NCBI GenBank assembly: GCA_009841235.1
Contig: VXMH01000066.1
Coordinates: 35,891 to 80,690 of the forward strand
DNA length: 44,800 nt
Direction of reading: 5' to 3'
From: Caldilineaceae bacterium SB0661_bin_32
GTDB lineage: Bacteria; Chloroflexota; Anaerolineae; Caldilineales; Caldilineaceae
Of this stretch, positions 15,226 to 23,416 are shown piece after piece. The notes below the pieces were generated by a model that worked only from the letters and a program-made list of their open reading frames with translations, searched no databases and had not been told where the DNA came from. The position numbers were made by a program, and so were the translations under genes. How positions within the stretch are numbered: the stretch's first letter is position 1; the number at the start of each line of letters is the position of its first letter.

Positions 15226-17436
15226 ATGAACAGCGCTCCCGATTCCGACAAAATCCTGGATATCCGAGATCTCCAGGTCAGCTTTCGCTCAATTGCCGGC
15301 ACGACGCGGGCGGTCAACGGTGTCAGTCTCGACGTGCGCAGCGGCGAGATTGTGGGACTGGTCGGCGAAAGCGGCTGTGGGAAGAGCGTCACCATCCGCA
15401 GCATCGTCGGCTTGGTTCCGTCGCCGCCGGCTCAGTTCGAGAACGGAGAGATCTGGCTCCGTACTCGCCGGGGCATGACCGAGACGCTTTCGCTGCACAA
15501 GAACATGAAGGCGCTGCGGCAGATGCGCGGGCGCGATGTCTCAATGATCTTCCAGGAGCCGATGCGCTCCGTTCACCCGATGATGACCATAGGCAAGCAG
15601 ATCACCGAGGGTATACTCGAGCACGAGGTCGTCGACCCCGCCGAAGCCTATGACCGCACCGTCGAAATGCTCGACCTTGTCGGCCTGCCCAATCCTGCCG
15701 CCCAGATGAATCGCTACGCGCACGAGCTTTCCGGCGGCATGCGGCAACGCGCCCTGATTGCTCTCGCCCTGGTTTGCCATCCCCAACTCCTGCTCGCAGA
15801 CGAGCCGACCACGGCACTCGACGTAACCATTCAGGCCCAGATCCTCGAGCTGATCCGGGACCTGCGCGAGCGCATGCGTATGTCGGTGCTCCTCATCACC
15901 CACAACATGGGCGTCGTCGCCAACCTCGCCGACCGCATTTCCGTCATGTATCTGGGCAAGATCATGGAAACCGGCTCGGTTGAGGAGATTTTCAAGGAGC
16001 CGGCCCACCCTTATACGCAGGGCCTTCTGGCGTCGATGCCGAGTCTTTTCAGCCAGCCCAAGACGCACCTGCAATCGTTGCGCGGCGTCGTCCCCGAACT
16101 CGCCATGGCGCCCAAGGGCTGCGTCTTCGCCGACCGCTGCCCCCACGTCATGCCCAAGTGCGACGAAACGCCGCCCGTGGTCGAACTGCGAGCCGACCAT
16201 AGCGCGGCCTGCTGGCTCTATGCTGATGTTGGCGAGCCGCGCGGCACACCTGCCGTTACAGGCCAGCCGTCCCTCTCAGGTGCCCGTACGCCAGCTGATT
16301 CCCAGCAGTCAGTCGAAGTGATCCCGCTGGCCAGGTCTGAACCGACGACAGACACCGCCCAGGGTACACCTGCTGACAACGACATTGCCCAATTGCAGAT
16401 TGAGGACGTCGCGCTCCACTATCCGATTCTCAGGGGTCTCTTGCGACGTCAGGTTGGGACGGTCCGCGCCGTAGACGGCGTCGATCTGACGATCCGCCGG
16501 GGTGAGACGCTTGGCCTTGTCGGCGAGTCCGGCTGCGGCAAGACATCGGTTGGCCGCCTCGTTGCACGCCTGGTCGAGCCGACAGCCGGTCGTATCCGCT
16601 TTGGCGCGGACGGGGGTCTTGAAGAGATCACCCACATTTCGCAAAAGGAGATGAAGCGCGTCCGCCGTTCGATGGGTATGGTCTTTCAAGATCCCCTCTC
16701 GTCCCTGAACGCGCGCATGAACATCCGCAACATCGTCGGCGAGCCGCTCATGCTTCATCAGGTCGCTAAGGGAAGGGCTGTCGATGACCGCGTGGGCGAA
16801 CTGCTGGAGATGGTCGGGCTGAGAGCGGCGCACCAGAGCCGCTTTCCCCATGCTTTCAGCGGCGGACAGCGTCAGCGGATTGCCATCGCTCGGGCCCTGG
16901 CCACCGAGCCAAGTTTCCTGGTTGCGGATGAGCCGGTCTCGGCACTCGATGTTTCCGTCCAGGCCCAGATTCTTAATCTGTTGCTGACACTCCAGCAGCA
17001 GCTCAATCTATCGATGCTCTTCATCGCGCACGACATCGCGGTCGTCCGCCATGTCAGCGACCGCATCGCCGTGATGTATCTGGGCAAGATCGTCGAACTT
17101 GGCGAAGCCCGCGAGATCTGCGTCCGGCCCGTTCATCCCTATACGGAAGCGCTCCTGGCCTCGATCCCGCTGCCGATGCCCGGGCTGGAAACGCTGCGGG
17201 AGATGCCCAAAGGCGATCTCCCCGACCCCGCCAACCCGCCCGCCGGCTGCCGCTTCCACACCCGTTGTCCTTACAGCCAGCCGATCTGCGAGCAGGAGGA
17301 ACCGCCGCTGCGACCCTTGGCCGGGGAGGCAGACCGCTTCGGCGCTTGCCACTTCCAGGATGAACTGCAGCTTCAGGGCGTTGAGGAGATCGGCGAACTG
17401 GGCGCCTCCGCAACGACGATCACAGGGGCAAAGTGA
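15226..17436 (+). CDS. fused double ATP-binding subunit of peptide/oligosaccharide ABC importer (DppD-DppF fusion)
   Basis: The 736-residue protein carries both nucleotide-binding domains that are usually separate DppD and DppF subunits. Domain 1 has Walker A GESGCGKS (about 47-54), signature LSGGMRQR and Walker [13 protein letters not shown]. It ends with an oligo_HPY-type tail, [16 protein letters not shown] Ser/Pro/Thr-rich linker spans about 330-385. Domain 2 has GESGCGKT (about 433), FSGGQRQR and [12 protein letters not shown], and the tail [15 protein letters not shown]. All ATPase motifs are intact in both halves. The Cys-rich tails are the region reported to be metal- or Fe-S-binding in some DppD proteins. 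The start ATG has no clear ribosome site, and the gap from the permease gene is 44 bases. Confidence 0.94.
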   Translation: MNSAPDSDKILDIRDLQVSFRSIAGTTRAVNGVSLDVRSGEIVGLVGESGCGKSVTIRSIVGLVPSPPAQFENGEIWLRTRRGMTETLSLHKNMKALRQMRGRDVSMIFQEPMRSVHPMMTIGKQITEGILEHEVVDPAEAYDRTVEMLDLVGLPNPAAQMNRYAHELSGGMRQRALIALALVCHPQLLLADEPTTALDVTIQAQILELIRDLRERMRMSVLLITHNMGVVANLADRISVMYLGKIMETGSVEEIFKEPAHPYTQGLLASMPSLFSQPKTHLQSLRGVVPELAMAPKGCVFADRCPHVMPKCDETPPVVELRADHSAACWLYADVGEPRGTPAVTGQPSLSGARTPADSQQSVEVIPLARSEPTTDTAQGTPADNDIAQLQIEDVALHYPILRGLLRRQVGTVRAVDGVDLTIRRGETLGLVGESGCGKTSVGRLVARLVEPTAGRIRFGADGGLEEITHISQKEMKRVRRSMGMVFQDPLSSLNARMNIRNIVGEPLMLHQVAKGRAVDDRVGELLEMVGLRAAHQSRFPHAFSGGQRQRIAIARALATEPSFLVADEPVSALDVSVQAQILNLLLTLQQQLNLSMLFIAHDIAVVRHVSDRIAVMYLGKIVELGEAREICVRPVHPYTEALLASIPLPMPGLETLREMPKGDLPDPANPPAGCRFHTRCPYSQPICEQEEPPLRPLAGEADRFGACHFQDELQLQGVEEIGELGASATTITGAK

Positions 17437-17532
17437 GCGGCAATGCGGCCCAATGGAGGCGAATCCCGCTTCAATTCGATGGCCCGGTTCAGTAATTCGT
17501 TGCGTCACATCTTACGCCGCTAAGGAGTTGCC

Positions 17533-18543
17533 ATGCCTGTCCAGATGGCCCAGTACGGAACAAAGCACTCACACGCTGCCGGCAAAATAGTGGCCATGCA
17601 GGAGAATCCCGACGTTGAACTGGTGGGCGTCTATGAGCCTGACGCAGAGCACCGTGCGCAGCTCGCAGATTCCGATACCTGTTTTGCGACCGTGCACTGG
17701 TTCAAGTCGGCGCAGGAGATGCTGGCCGACCCTGCCATCCTCGCGGTGGCGTCCGAAGGGCTGAACGTCGAGAGCCTCGACCAGACCGAGGAAATCGTGG
17801 CAGCGGGAAAACACGTATGGTACGACAAGTCCCCCGGAGACAATTGGGCGCAGTGGCAGCGCGTCGTCGCCGCCGCCCGCGATAAGAACCTTCTCATTCA
17901 GATGGGCTATATGCTGCGCTACCACGATGGTTTCAGCCGGATCGCCGACTGGGCCAACAGCGGCCTCCTCGGCCATGTTTTCGCAGTCCGCGCCCACATG
18001 TCCACCAACATTCCCTCGGGTCGTCGCAAGCAGATCAACGCCCATCGCGGCGGCATCTTCTACGAGCTCGCCGGGCACATGCTCGATCAGATCATTTGGA
18101 TTCTTGGCAGGCCCGCCAAAACTGCCTGCTTTTTGCGCACAGATGATCACGGTACAAGCGAACAAGTCGCCGGGTTCGCCGACAACACTTTGGGCGTTTT
18201 CGAGTTTGACGGGGCCATGGCGATGGTGGACATTGCGGCAATGGAAACGCAGCCGATGGCCCGACGCTACGAAGTCTACGGGACCGCGGGCAGCGCTATC
18301 GTCGTTGAGCCCTTCGAGCCGGGTTCGCTTATCCGCCTCTGCCTGGCAGAAGCTACTGAAGAATACTCCGCCGGTGTGCAGATGGTCCCATTCCAGAGCC
18401 GCTCACGACAGGAACTCTACGACCAGGAATTGAAGGCTTTTCTGCGCACCATCGCCGGCGAGCAGGAGCCGGACAGGCTCCCTGAGCACGATCTTCTTGT
18501 GCAGGAGACCTTGCTGCGCGCGGTGGGAACGCTCGTGGACTGA
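17533..18543 (+). CDS. Gfo/Idh/MocA-family NAD(P)-dependent oxidoreductase
   Basis: A 336-residue protein of the Gfo/Idh/MocA superfamily, which oxidises or reduces sugars and inositols with NAD(P). The N-terminal Rossmann half reads YGTKHSHAAGKIVAMQENPDVELVGVYEPD, in which the usual G-G--G loop is divergent. The EKP motif appears as WYDKSPGDN, with the Lys kept. The C-terminal alpha/beta domain includes GGIFYELAGHMLDQIIWILGRP, with an Asp-His pair near the expected active site. TAAGGAG lies 6 bases before the ATG. Position 96 bases after the importer ATPase gene and 32 bases before an MDR dehydrogenase gene suggests that the importer brings in a carbohydrate. Confidence 0.88.
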   Translation: MPVQMAQYGTKHSHAAGKIVAMQENPDVELVGVYEPDAEHRAQLADSDTCFATVHWFKSAQEMLADPAILAVASEGLNVESLDQTEEIVAAGKHVWYDKSPGDNWAQWQRVVAAARDKNLLIQMGYMLRYHDGFSRIADWANSGLLGHVFAVRAHMSTNIPSGRRKQINAHRGGIFYELAGHMLDQIIWILGRPAKTACFLRTDDHGTSEQVAGFADNTLGVFEFDGAMAMVDIAAMETQPMARRYEVYGTAGSAIVVEPFEPGSLIRLCLAEATEEYSAGVQMVPFQSRSRQELYDQELKAFLRTIAGEQEPDRLPEHDLLVQETLLRAVGTLVD

Positions 18544-18575
18544 CGACAATTTACTGCTTTTAGCGGGGTGGAGCA

Positions 18576-19538
18576 ATGAAATGTATCGGTATTGAGTTTC
18601 CGGAACTGGGCGAAGCCAGACTTTTCGATCTGCCTGACCCACCGCAACCCGGCCCAACCGAGATTGTTACGCGAACGCTCTTTTCGGGCGTCACCAACGG
18701 CACCGAGCGCCACAGCCTGATGGCGGACTTTGGCAGCCGCTTCCCCGCCCGCGCGGGTTACCAGCATGTAAGCGTTGTCGAGGAGGTGGGCCGTCGCGTC
18801 GATCAGTTTTCAACAGGAGAGACGGTGTTTCTGGGCAATCACGGCGGCCACCGGGGCTGGCACCTCGTCGATCTCGCCGCCTCCAACGAACGCGAGCGCC
18901 TCTGCCTCAGACTTCCGCCCGAAATGGAGCATGAGTATTGCGCTCTCTTCGGTATCGCAGGCGTGGGCTTCAGGCACTCACGGCGCATCCGAGTCGCCGC
19001 GCCGATGCGCGTGTGGGTTGCCGGCCTGGGATTGATCGGCCAGTCGGTGGCGCAGGCCTCGCGCGCGCTCGGCGCCCACGTCACTGTCACCGACGTCGAC
19101 CCGCGCCGCCTGCAAATCGCGGCGCAACTTGGCGCCCACCGCGTGATCGACATCGGCGACGATAGCGCCGTCGAGTCTCTCACAGAGGGCGGGCCCTATG
19201 ACCGGATCGTCGACGCCTGCGGCGCGCCCGACCTTTTCGACTTCATCCACGAGCATAAGTTGCTCGCGCTCTACGGCGCGATCGGCGCGCTGGCCGGCCG
19301 GCAGCCGACCGTTTTTCATCAGACGATGCTGCACGCTTTGCGGGCGTCGATAGAGTCGTCGTCGCACTTTACGTTGGAAGATCTGGGGATACTGCGCCAC
19401 TACTGTCAGCTTGGAACTGTTCGCATTGAGCCGTTGGTGACACACCGTCTCTCAATAGAAAATGCCCCCGCCATTTACGCAACCATGCGCGACGATCCGG
19501 CTGAACTCTTAGGCGTGATCTTCGACTGGCAAACTTGA
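18576..19538 (+). CDS. MDR-superfamily dehydrogenase (zinc-alcohol-dehydrogenase-like)
   Basis: A 320-residue medium-chain dehydrogenase/reductase. The N-terminal GroES-like domain (LPDPPQPGPTEIVTRTLFSGVTNGTE) keeps the glycine framework but has no Cys at the catalytic zinc position, and the structural-zinc Cys lobe is missing too. The nucleotide-binding half has VWVAGLGLIGQSVAQASRALGAHVTVTDVD. Activity is therefore probably zinc-independent, or supplied by unusual ligands. The substrate is unknown. GGGGTGGAG precedes the ATG. It lies 32 bases after the Gfo/Idh gene and is the last gene of the importer cluster; such Gfo/Idh-MDR pairs are common in sugar-modifying loci. Confidence 0.85.
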   Translation: MKCIGIEFPELGEARLFDLPDPPQPGPTEIVTRTLFSGVTNGTERHSLMADFGSRFPARAGYQHVSVVEEVGRRVDQFSTGETVFLGNHGGHRGWHLVDLAASNERERLCLRLPPEMEHEYCALFGIAGVGFRHSRRIRVAAPMRVWVAGLGLIGQSVAQASRALGAHVTVTDVDPRRLQIAAQLGAHRVIDIGDDSAVESLTEGGPYDRIVDACGAPDLFDFIHEHKLLALYGAIGALAGRQPTVFHQTMLHALRASIESSSHFTLEDLGILRHYCQLGTVRIEPLVTHRLSIENAPAIYATMRDDPAELLGVIFDWQT

Positions 19539-19676
19539 GCTGCAACAAACTGAAAGGGGCGGGGACAATGCGGTCGAACGTCTCAATGTAAGGGGTGCGC
19601 TCCATTGCCCAGCCCGCCTAAGAGCCTGTGACAAACCGTTCCAGTTAAGGACGCTTTCTTTTATTGCGGAATAACT

Positions 19677-20930
19677 CTACCGAATCGGCAGGACAAAGTA
19701 GAAACGGGCGCCGCCTTCGGCGCGGTTTTCGACGCCGATGACGCCGTGGTGGGCTTCGACGATCGCCTTGGCGATGGTAAGGCCGAGGCCTGAGCCGCCG
19801 CCGCGGGCGCGGCTGCGGGACTGCTCGACGCGGTAGAACTGTTCGAAAACTTTAGGAAGACTTTCTTCAGGGATGCCCGGCCCTGAATCGAAGACGTCTA
19901 CACGCACGCCGCCCAAGACCCCCTGGGCGCTTACGGCGACGGAGCTGCCTGGAGGCGTGTGACGCACCGCGTTGCCGATCAGATTGGTCAGGACGCGGCC
20001 GATGAGGCCGGCGTCGAGCCGGACGGGGTCGACGCGGGGGTCGGCGCTGCCGGAGAGTCCGATGCCAAGCTCTTCGGCCTGGACTGCGAAACTCTCCAGC
20101 GTGTCGGAAATCAGATCGGACAGTGAGATCGGCTGGCGATCGAGCTTAAGGCCGCCGGCTTCAATTTCGGCCATCTCGAACAGCTCGTCGATCAGGACTG
20201 AGAGGGCGGCCGCGTCGAACTGGATCGTGCGCAGGTAGCGCTGTGTTTCATTCGGATCGGTGATGTAGCCGTCGGCCAGCGCTTCCACGAGGGCCTGGAT
20301 TGAGGCGAGGGGCGTGCGAAGGTCATGGCCGATCCAGGCGAGCAGATTGCGGCGCAGCTGTTCGGTTTCGCGGTGCCGACTCTCGGCCGCCTCAAGACGG
20401 GCAGCCATCTGGTTAAAGGTCTCTCCGAGCCGCGCCAGCTCATCTTTTCCGACTACCTCTACGCGCACGTCCCGCCTGCCTTCGGCGATGGCGAATGCGG
20501 CCCTGTCCACCCATTGTATCTTCTCGGTCAGGGCGGTCGAGAGGAAGTAGCCGAGCGCGGTGGCGATGCCGCCGGCAAAGATGAGAAGTACGGCGGCCAG
20601 GCGCAGGTCGTGATCGCTGGCAAACATCAGCCGGGCGGTTACAAAGACGTTAAGAAAGGTGAGTAGGCTGGCGAATCCGTAACCGCCAAGCAGGGTCCAG
20701 CTGAGGCGGGGGGAGTAGTGGAGCCAGCCCAAGCGGTAAACCAGGTAGACGGCGGCGACGGACAGAAGTGCAGTGGCTGTGAGGAACTGCGCCATCGCCC
20801 ACAGCTCCTCGGTCGGTGGGGTGAGGACAGCCCGGAACAGGAGCAGGCCCCCGAGGACGGCGATAATCACGCCGAGGAGAAAACGGACTGACGGCGAAGC
20901 AGGCGATGGAGAAATGGTTGTTGTGTTCAT
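19677..20930 (-). CDS. membrane sensor histidine kinase
   Basis: A 417-residue kinase with four predicted transmembrane helices (about 15-35, 46-66, 78-98, 109-130). A HAMP-type linker (about 130-183, DELARLGETFNQMAARLEAAE) follows, then the dimerisation/phosphoacceptor domain with H202 in AWIGHDLRTPLASIQ. The HATPase domain has NLIGNAVRHTPPGS (N box), DVFDSGPGIPE (G1) and GSGLGLTIAKAIVEAHHG (G2). There is no large extracytoplasmic sensor domain, so the signal is probably sensed in or near the membrane. It lies 50 bases downstream of its response regulator gene. The pair is divergent from the spondin/LysM gene, a possible target. Confidence 0.93.
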   Translation of the reverse strand: MNTTTISPSPASPSVRFLLGVIIAVLGGLLLFRAVLTPPTEELWAMAQFLTATALLSVAAVYLVYRLGWLHYSPRLSWTLLGGYGFASLLTFLNVFVTARLMFASDHDLRLAAVLLIFAGGIATALGYFLSTALTEKIQWVDRAAFAIAEGRRDVRVEVVGKDELARLGETFNQMAARLEAAESRHRETEQLRRNLLAWIGHDLRTPLASIQALVEALADGYITDPNETQRYLRTIQFDAAALSVLIDELFEMAEIEAGGLKLDRQPISLSDLISDTLESFAVQAEELGIGLSGSADPRVDPVRLDAGLIGRVLTNLIGNAVRHTPPGSSVAVSAQGVLGGVRVDVFDSGPGIPEESLPKVFEQFYRVEQSRSRARGGGSGLGLTIAKAIVEAHHGVIGVENRAEGGARFYFVLPIR

Positions 20931-20980
20931 AGGGCCTCTAACTGGTAACCGGCTCGGAGTCCTCGGCCGGTCGCCGCTCC

Positions 20981-21679
20981 TTACTCTCCCGTTTCAAAGC
21001 GATAGCCAACGCCCCAGACCGTGATGATATGCTGCGGACTCGAAGGGTCCTGCTCGATCTTCTCGCGCAGGCGGCGCACGTGTACCGTGACGGTGCTGGC
21101 GTCGATGAACTCTGACACGCCCCAGACCTGATCCAGCAACTGGTCCCGGTTAAAGACCTGGTTGGGATTGCTGGTGAACATCCACAACAGATCGAACTCC
21201 TTGACTGTGAGAGGAATTTCCTTGCCTGCGACGGTCGCCTGACGGGTGCGTGGGTCGATGTGAATGTTGCCGCAGATTACAGGTTGGTCGCCGCCCGGCG
21301 GTGCGGGGGCCTGCTGCGTGCGCCGCAGGACAGCTTTAACCCTGCTGACAAGCTCACGCGTGCTGAAGGGTTTGACGACATAGTCGTCGGCGCCGAGCTC
21401 CAGACCGAGGATGCGGTCGATTTCGTCTCTACGGGCCGTGAGAAGGATGATGGGAATCGAGCTGGTCGCCCGCACCTGGCGGGTAATCTCATAGCCGTCC
21501 ACGCCTGGCAGCATTACGTCGAGGATGAGCAGGTCCGGCGGGTCGGATTCCAGAAGATTCAGAGCGGCCAGCCCATCGCCCACTACACTAGCGTCGAATC
21601 CTTCCCGCACCAGGTAAAGTTTGACAACCTCACTAATGCTGGGTTCGTCGTCGACGACCAGGATTTTGACGCCGGCCAT
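20981..21679 (-). CDS. OmpR/PhoB-family response regulator
   Basis: A 232-residue two-domain regulator. The receiver domain has D10/D11, the phosphoacceptor D54 (LLILDVMLPGVDG), T81 and K103 (VKPFSTRELVSRV), all intact. The C-terminal winged helix reads GKEIPLTVKEFDLLWMFTSNPNQVFNRDQLLDQVWG and STVTVHVRRLREKIE, the DNA-recognition part. It is the first gene of the two-component operon, transcribed away from the spondin/LysM and redoxin genes. The 185-base divergent gap (21680-21864) is the likely site of autoregulation or cross-control. Confidence 0.95.
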   Translation of the reverse strand: MAGVKILVVDDEPSISEVVKLYLVREGFDASVVGDGLAALNLLESDPPDLLILDVMLPGVDGYEITRQVRATSSIPIILLTARRDEIDRILGLELGADDYVVKPFSTRELVSRVKAVLRRTQQAPAPPGGDQPVICGNIHIDPRTRQATVAGKEIPLTVKEFDLLWMFTSNPNQVFNRDQLLDQVWGVSEFIDASTVTVHVRRLREKIEQDPSSPQHIITVWGVGYRFETGE

Positions 21680-21759
21680 GGCAGGTGGACTTCCTTACAA
21701 AAGTGCCGCGGAGAGGTGTTTGCAACGCCAAAGGTTAAGAATCCGGTAATCTTTACCCA

Positions 21760-21788
21760 CTGGCAGAGCAACTTCCAACTGGTATACT
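21760..21788 (+). promoter_or_regulatory. possible promoter of the spondin/LysM gene
   Basis: CTGGCA, a 17-base spacer and TATACT lie in the divergent gap, 77 bases before the ATG. The -10 box is good and the -35 box weak, as expected for an activator-dependent promoter next to a response-regulator gene. Confidence 0.35.
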
Positions 21789-21864
21789 ATAGGTTGCGGA
21801 ACATTGCCGATACCATTGTTGCATAACATGTTCATTTAACCAATCTTAAGGAGAAACATACCCC

Positions 21865-23337
21865 ATGCAACTAAGAAAACCGCTCTCTTTGATTCTTATA
21901 GCGATACTGATGTTCTCGAGCACGGTCGTCCTGCTTCCCGCTGAAACTGCCCTGGCGGAAGAAGGGGACGACAAGATGGACGAGGGAGTTGCCTTCCTGG
22001 TACGCATTGAGAACATCTCCGCTGACAGCGGCCTGCCTACGCCATTTGCGCCAGGCGTCTGGGTATTGCACAGCGAGCCGGGCCCTCTCTTCATAGAAGG
22101 TGAAGCAGATAAGGGATACGGCCTGGAGGCGCTGGCTGAGGACGGCGACCCGTCCGCACTGGCTGAAGCCCTGAACGGCATGGGCCTGCATGCAGGCGTC
22201 TTCAATACGCCGGACGGCGCCGATGGGCCTGGTGTAGCGTTGCCTGGCAGCGCCGGCATGATGGGAGCGATGCCGCCCGGGAGCGCGTATGTGTTTGAGG
22301 TAAAGGCCGCGCCTGACACGCCCTACCTTTCCTTTGCCACCATGTTCGTGCAGTCCAACGACCTTTTCATCGGGCCGGGAGAGGCGGGCATTGCCCTCTT
22401 CGATATGGACGGTATGGCGATGGAAGGGATGCAGGATGTAACCGCGGAAATACAGCTGTGGGATGCGGGCACCGAGGCCAATGAGGAGCCGGGCGTAGGC
22501 GGCGAACAGGCGCCGCGACAGTCCGGGCCCAACATGGGCCCCCCTGAGATCGACGGCGCCGTTCGTGTCGTAGATGACGGCTACACCTACCCTGAAGTCT
22601 CCGCTCTCGTTAAGGTCACCATCGACAAGGCGATGATGATGGACGCGGAGATGGAGAAGGATGACGAGATGATGTCCGACAAGGACGACAAGATGATGTC
22701 CGACAAAGACGGTATGATGGGCGGGATCATGTTGATGGAAGAAGGGGACACGCCTTATACCGTGGCGGCAGGTGACACGCTCGGCTCTATCTCCCGGCGC
22801 GCCTACGGCGCCAGCAAATACTGGGAGGTGATTTGCAGCGCAAACGGGCTGGCGAACTGCAATCTCATCCATGTCGGCGATGAGCTGATGCTCCCATCGC
22901 ATGCCGACGCCATGGCCAAGATGGACATGATGATGATGGGCGAAAAAGACGGCATGATGGGTGAGAAGGACGAGATGATGTCGGACAAGGACGACGGCAT
23001 GATGTCCGACAAAGACGACAAGATGATGTCGGACAAGGATGACAAGATGATGTCCGACAAAGACGGCATGATGATGGGGGACATCATGCTGATGGAGGAT
23101 GGAGATACGCCTTACACGGTGGTGGGCGGAGACACGCTTGGAAGCATTGCCAGGCGCGCCTACGGCAAGGCTGACTACTGGAAGGCGATCTGCAGCGCTA
23201 ACGAGCTGGAGAACTGCGACCGCATCGATATCGGAGACGAGTTGCTGCTGCCCACACAGGCTGAGGCCGAAGAGATGATGGACAGTATGATGATGGACGA
23301 CGGTATGGATGCGATGGACAAGAAGGACGACATGTAG
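21865..23337 (+). CDS. secreted spondin-domain protein with Met-Asp-Lys repeats and two LysM domains
   Basis: A 490-residue exported protein. The signal peptide is about residues 1-31, cleaved after ETALA. Residues about 40-250 resemble the spondin N-type domain: FLVRIENISADSG, PFAPGVWVLHSEPGPLF, GSAYVFEVKAAPDTPYLSFATMFVQSNDLFI, then PEVSALVKVTI. A Met/Asp/Lys-rich linker follows (about 254-295), then LysM 1 (about 298-345, YTVAAGDTLGSISRRAYG), a longer linker (about 350-415) and LysM 2 (about 417-464, YTVVGGDTLGSIARRAYG), with an acidic Met-rich tail. LysM domains bind peptidoglycan or other GlcNAc polymers. The linkers are built from MMSDKDDK units whose Met/Asp content could bind metals, which is inference. 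AAGGAG lies 11 bases before the ATG. The gene is divergent from a two-component system. Confidence 0.85.
   Translation: MQLRKPLSLILIAILMFSSTVVLLPAETALAEEGDDKMDEGVAFLVRIENISADSGLPTPFAPGVWVLHSEPGPLFIEGEADKGYGLEALAEDGDPSALAEALNGMGLHAGVFNTPDGADGPGVALPGSAGMMGAMPPGSAYVFEVKAAPDTPYLSFATMFVQSNDLFIGPGEAGIALFDMDGMAMEGMQDVTAEIQLWDAGTEANEEPGVGGEQAPRQSGPNMGPPEIDGAVRVVDDGYTYPEVSALVKVTIDKAMMMDAEMEKDDEMMSDKDDKMMSDKDGMMGGIMLMEEGDTPYTVAAGDTLGSISRRAYGASKYWEVICSANGLANCNLIHVGDELMLPSHADAMAKMDMMMMGEKDGMMGEKDEMMSDKDDGMMSDKDDKMMSDKDDKMMSDKDGMMMGDIMLMEDGDTPYTVVGGDTLGSIARRAYGKADYWKAICSANELENCDRIDIGDELLLPTQAEAEEMMDSMMMDDGMDAMDKKDDM
22669..23070 (+). repeat. 24-bp tandem coding repeats (MMSDKDDK units)
   Basis: Units of ATGATGTCSGACAARGAYGA followed by four variable bases occur twice at 22669-22716 and four times at 22975-23070. 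Differences are mainly at third codon positions (TCC/TCG, AAG/AAA, GAC/GAT), so the peptide is conserved while the DNA drifts. The two blocks sit in the linkers before LysM 1 and LysM 2. Confidence 0.85.
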
Positions 23338-23368
23338 GAAATAAGGGTCACCTGACCCGGAGTGGAGT

Positions 23369-23395
23369 ATGGAGGCGCGCAGTGCGCGCCTCCAT
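23369..23395 (+). terminator. 12-bp perfect hairpin between spondin/LysM and redoxin genes
   Basis: ATGGAGGCGCGC and GCGCGCCTCCAT pair perfectly around an AGT loop. A smaller hairpin (GGGTC/GACCC, 23345-23358) precedes it. Only three T follow, so termination may be partial. The ATG inside this hairpin is the first in the next frame and is an unlikely start for the redoxin. Confidence 0.55.
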
Positions 23396-23416
23396 TTGCA
23401 CACAAAAGACACTGAG

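Noticed and set aside
22669..23070. Tandem 24-base repeats as a possible CRISPR array
   Set aside because: The units are contiguous with no spacers, stay in frame and encode a repeated peptide in an exported protein.
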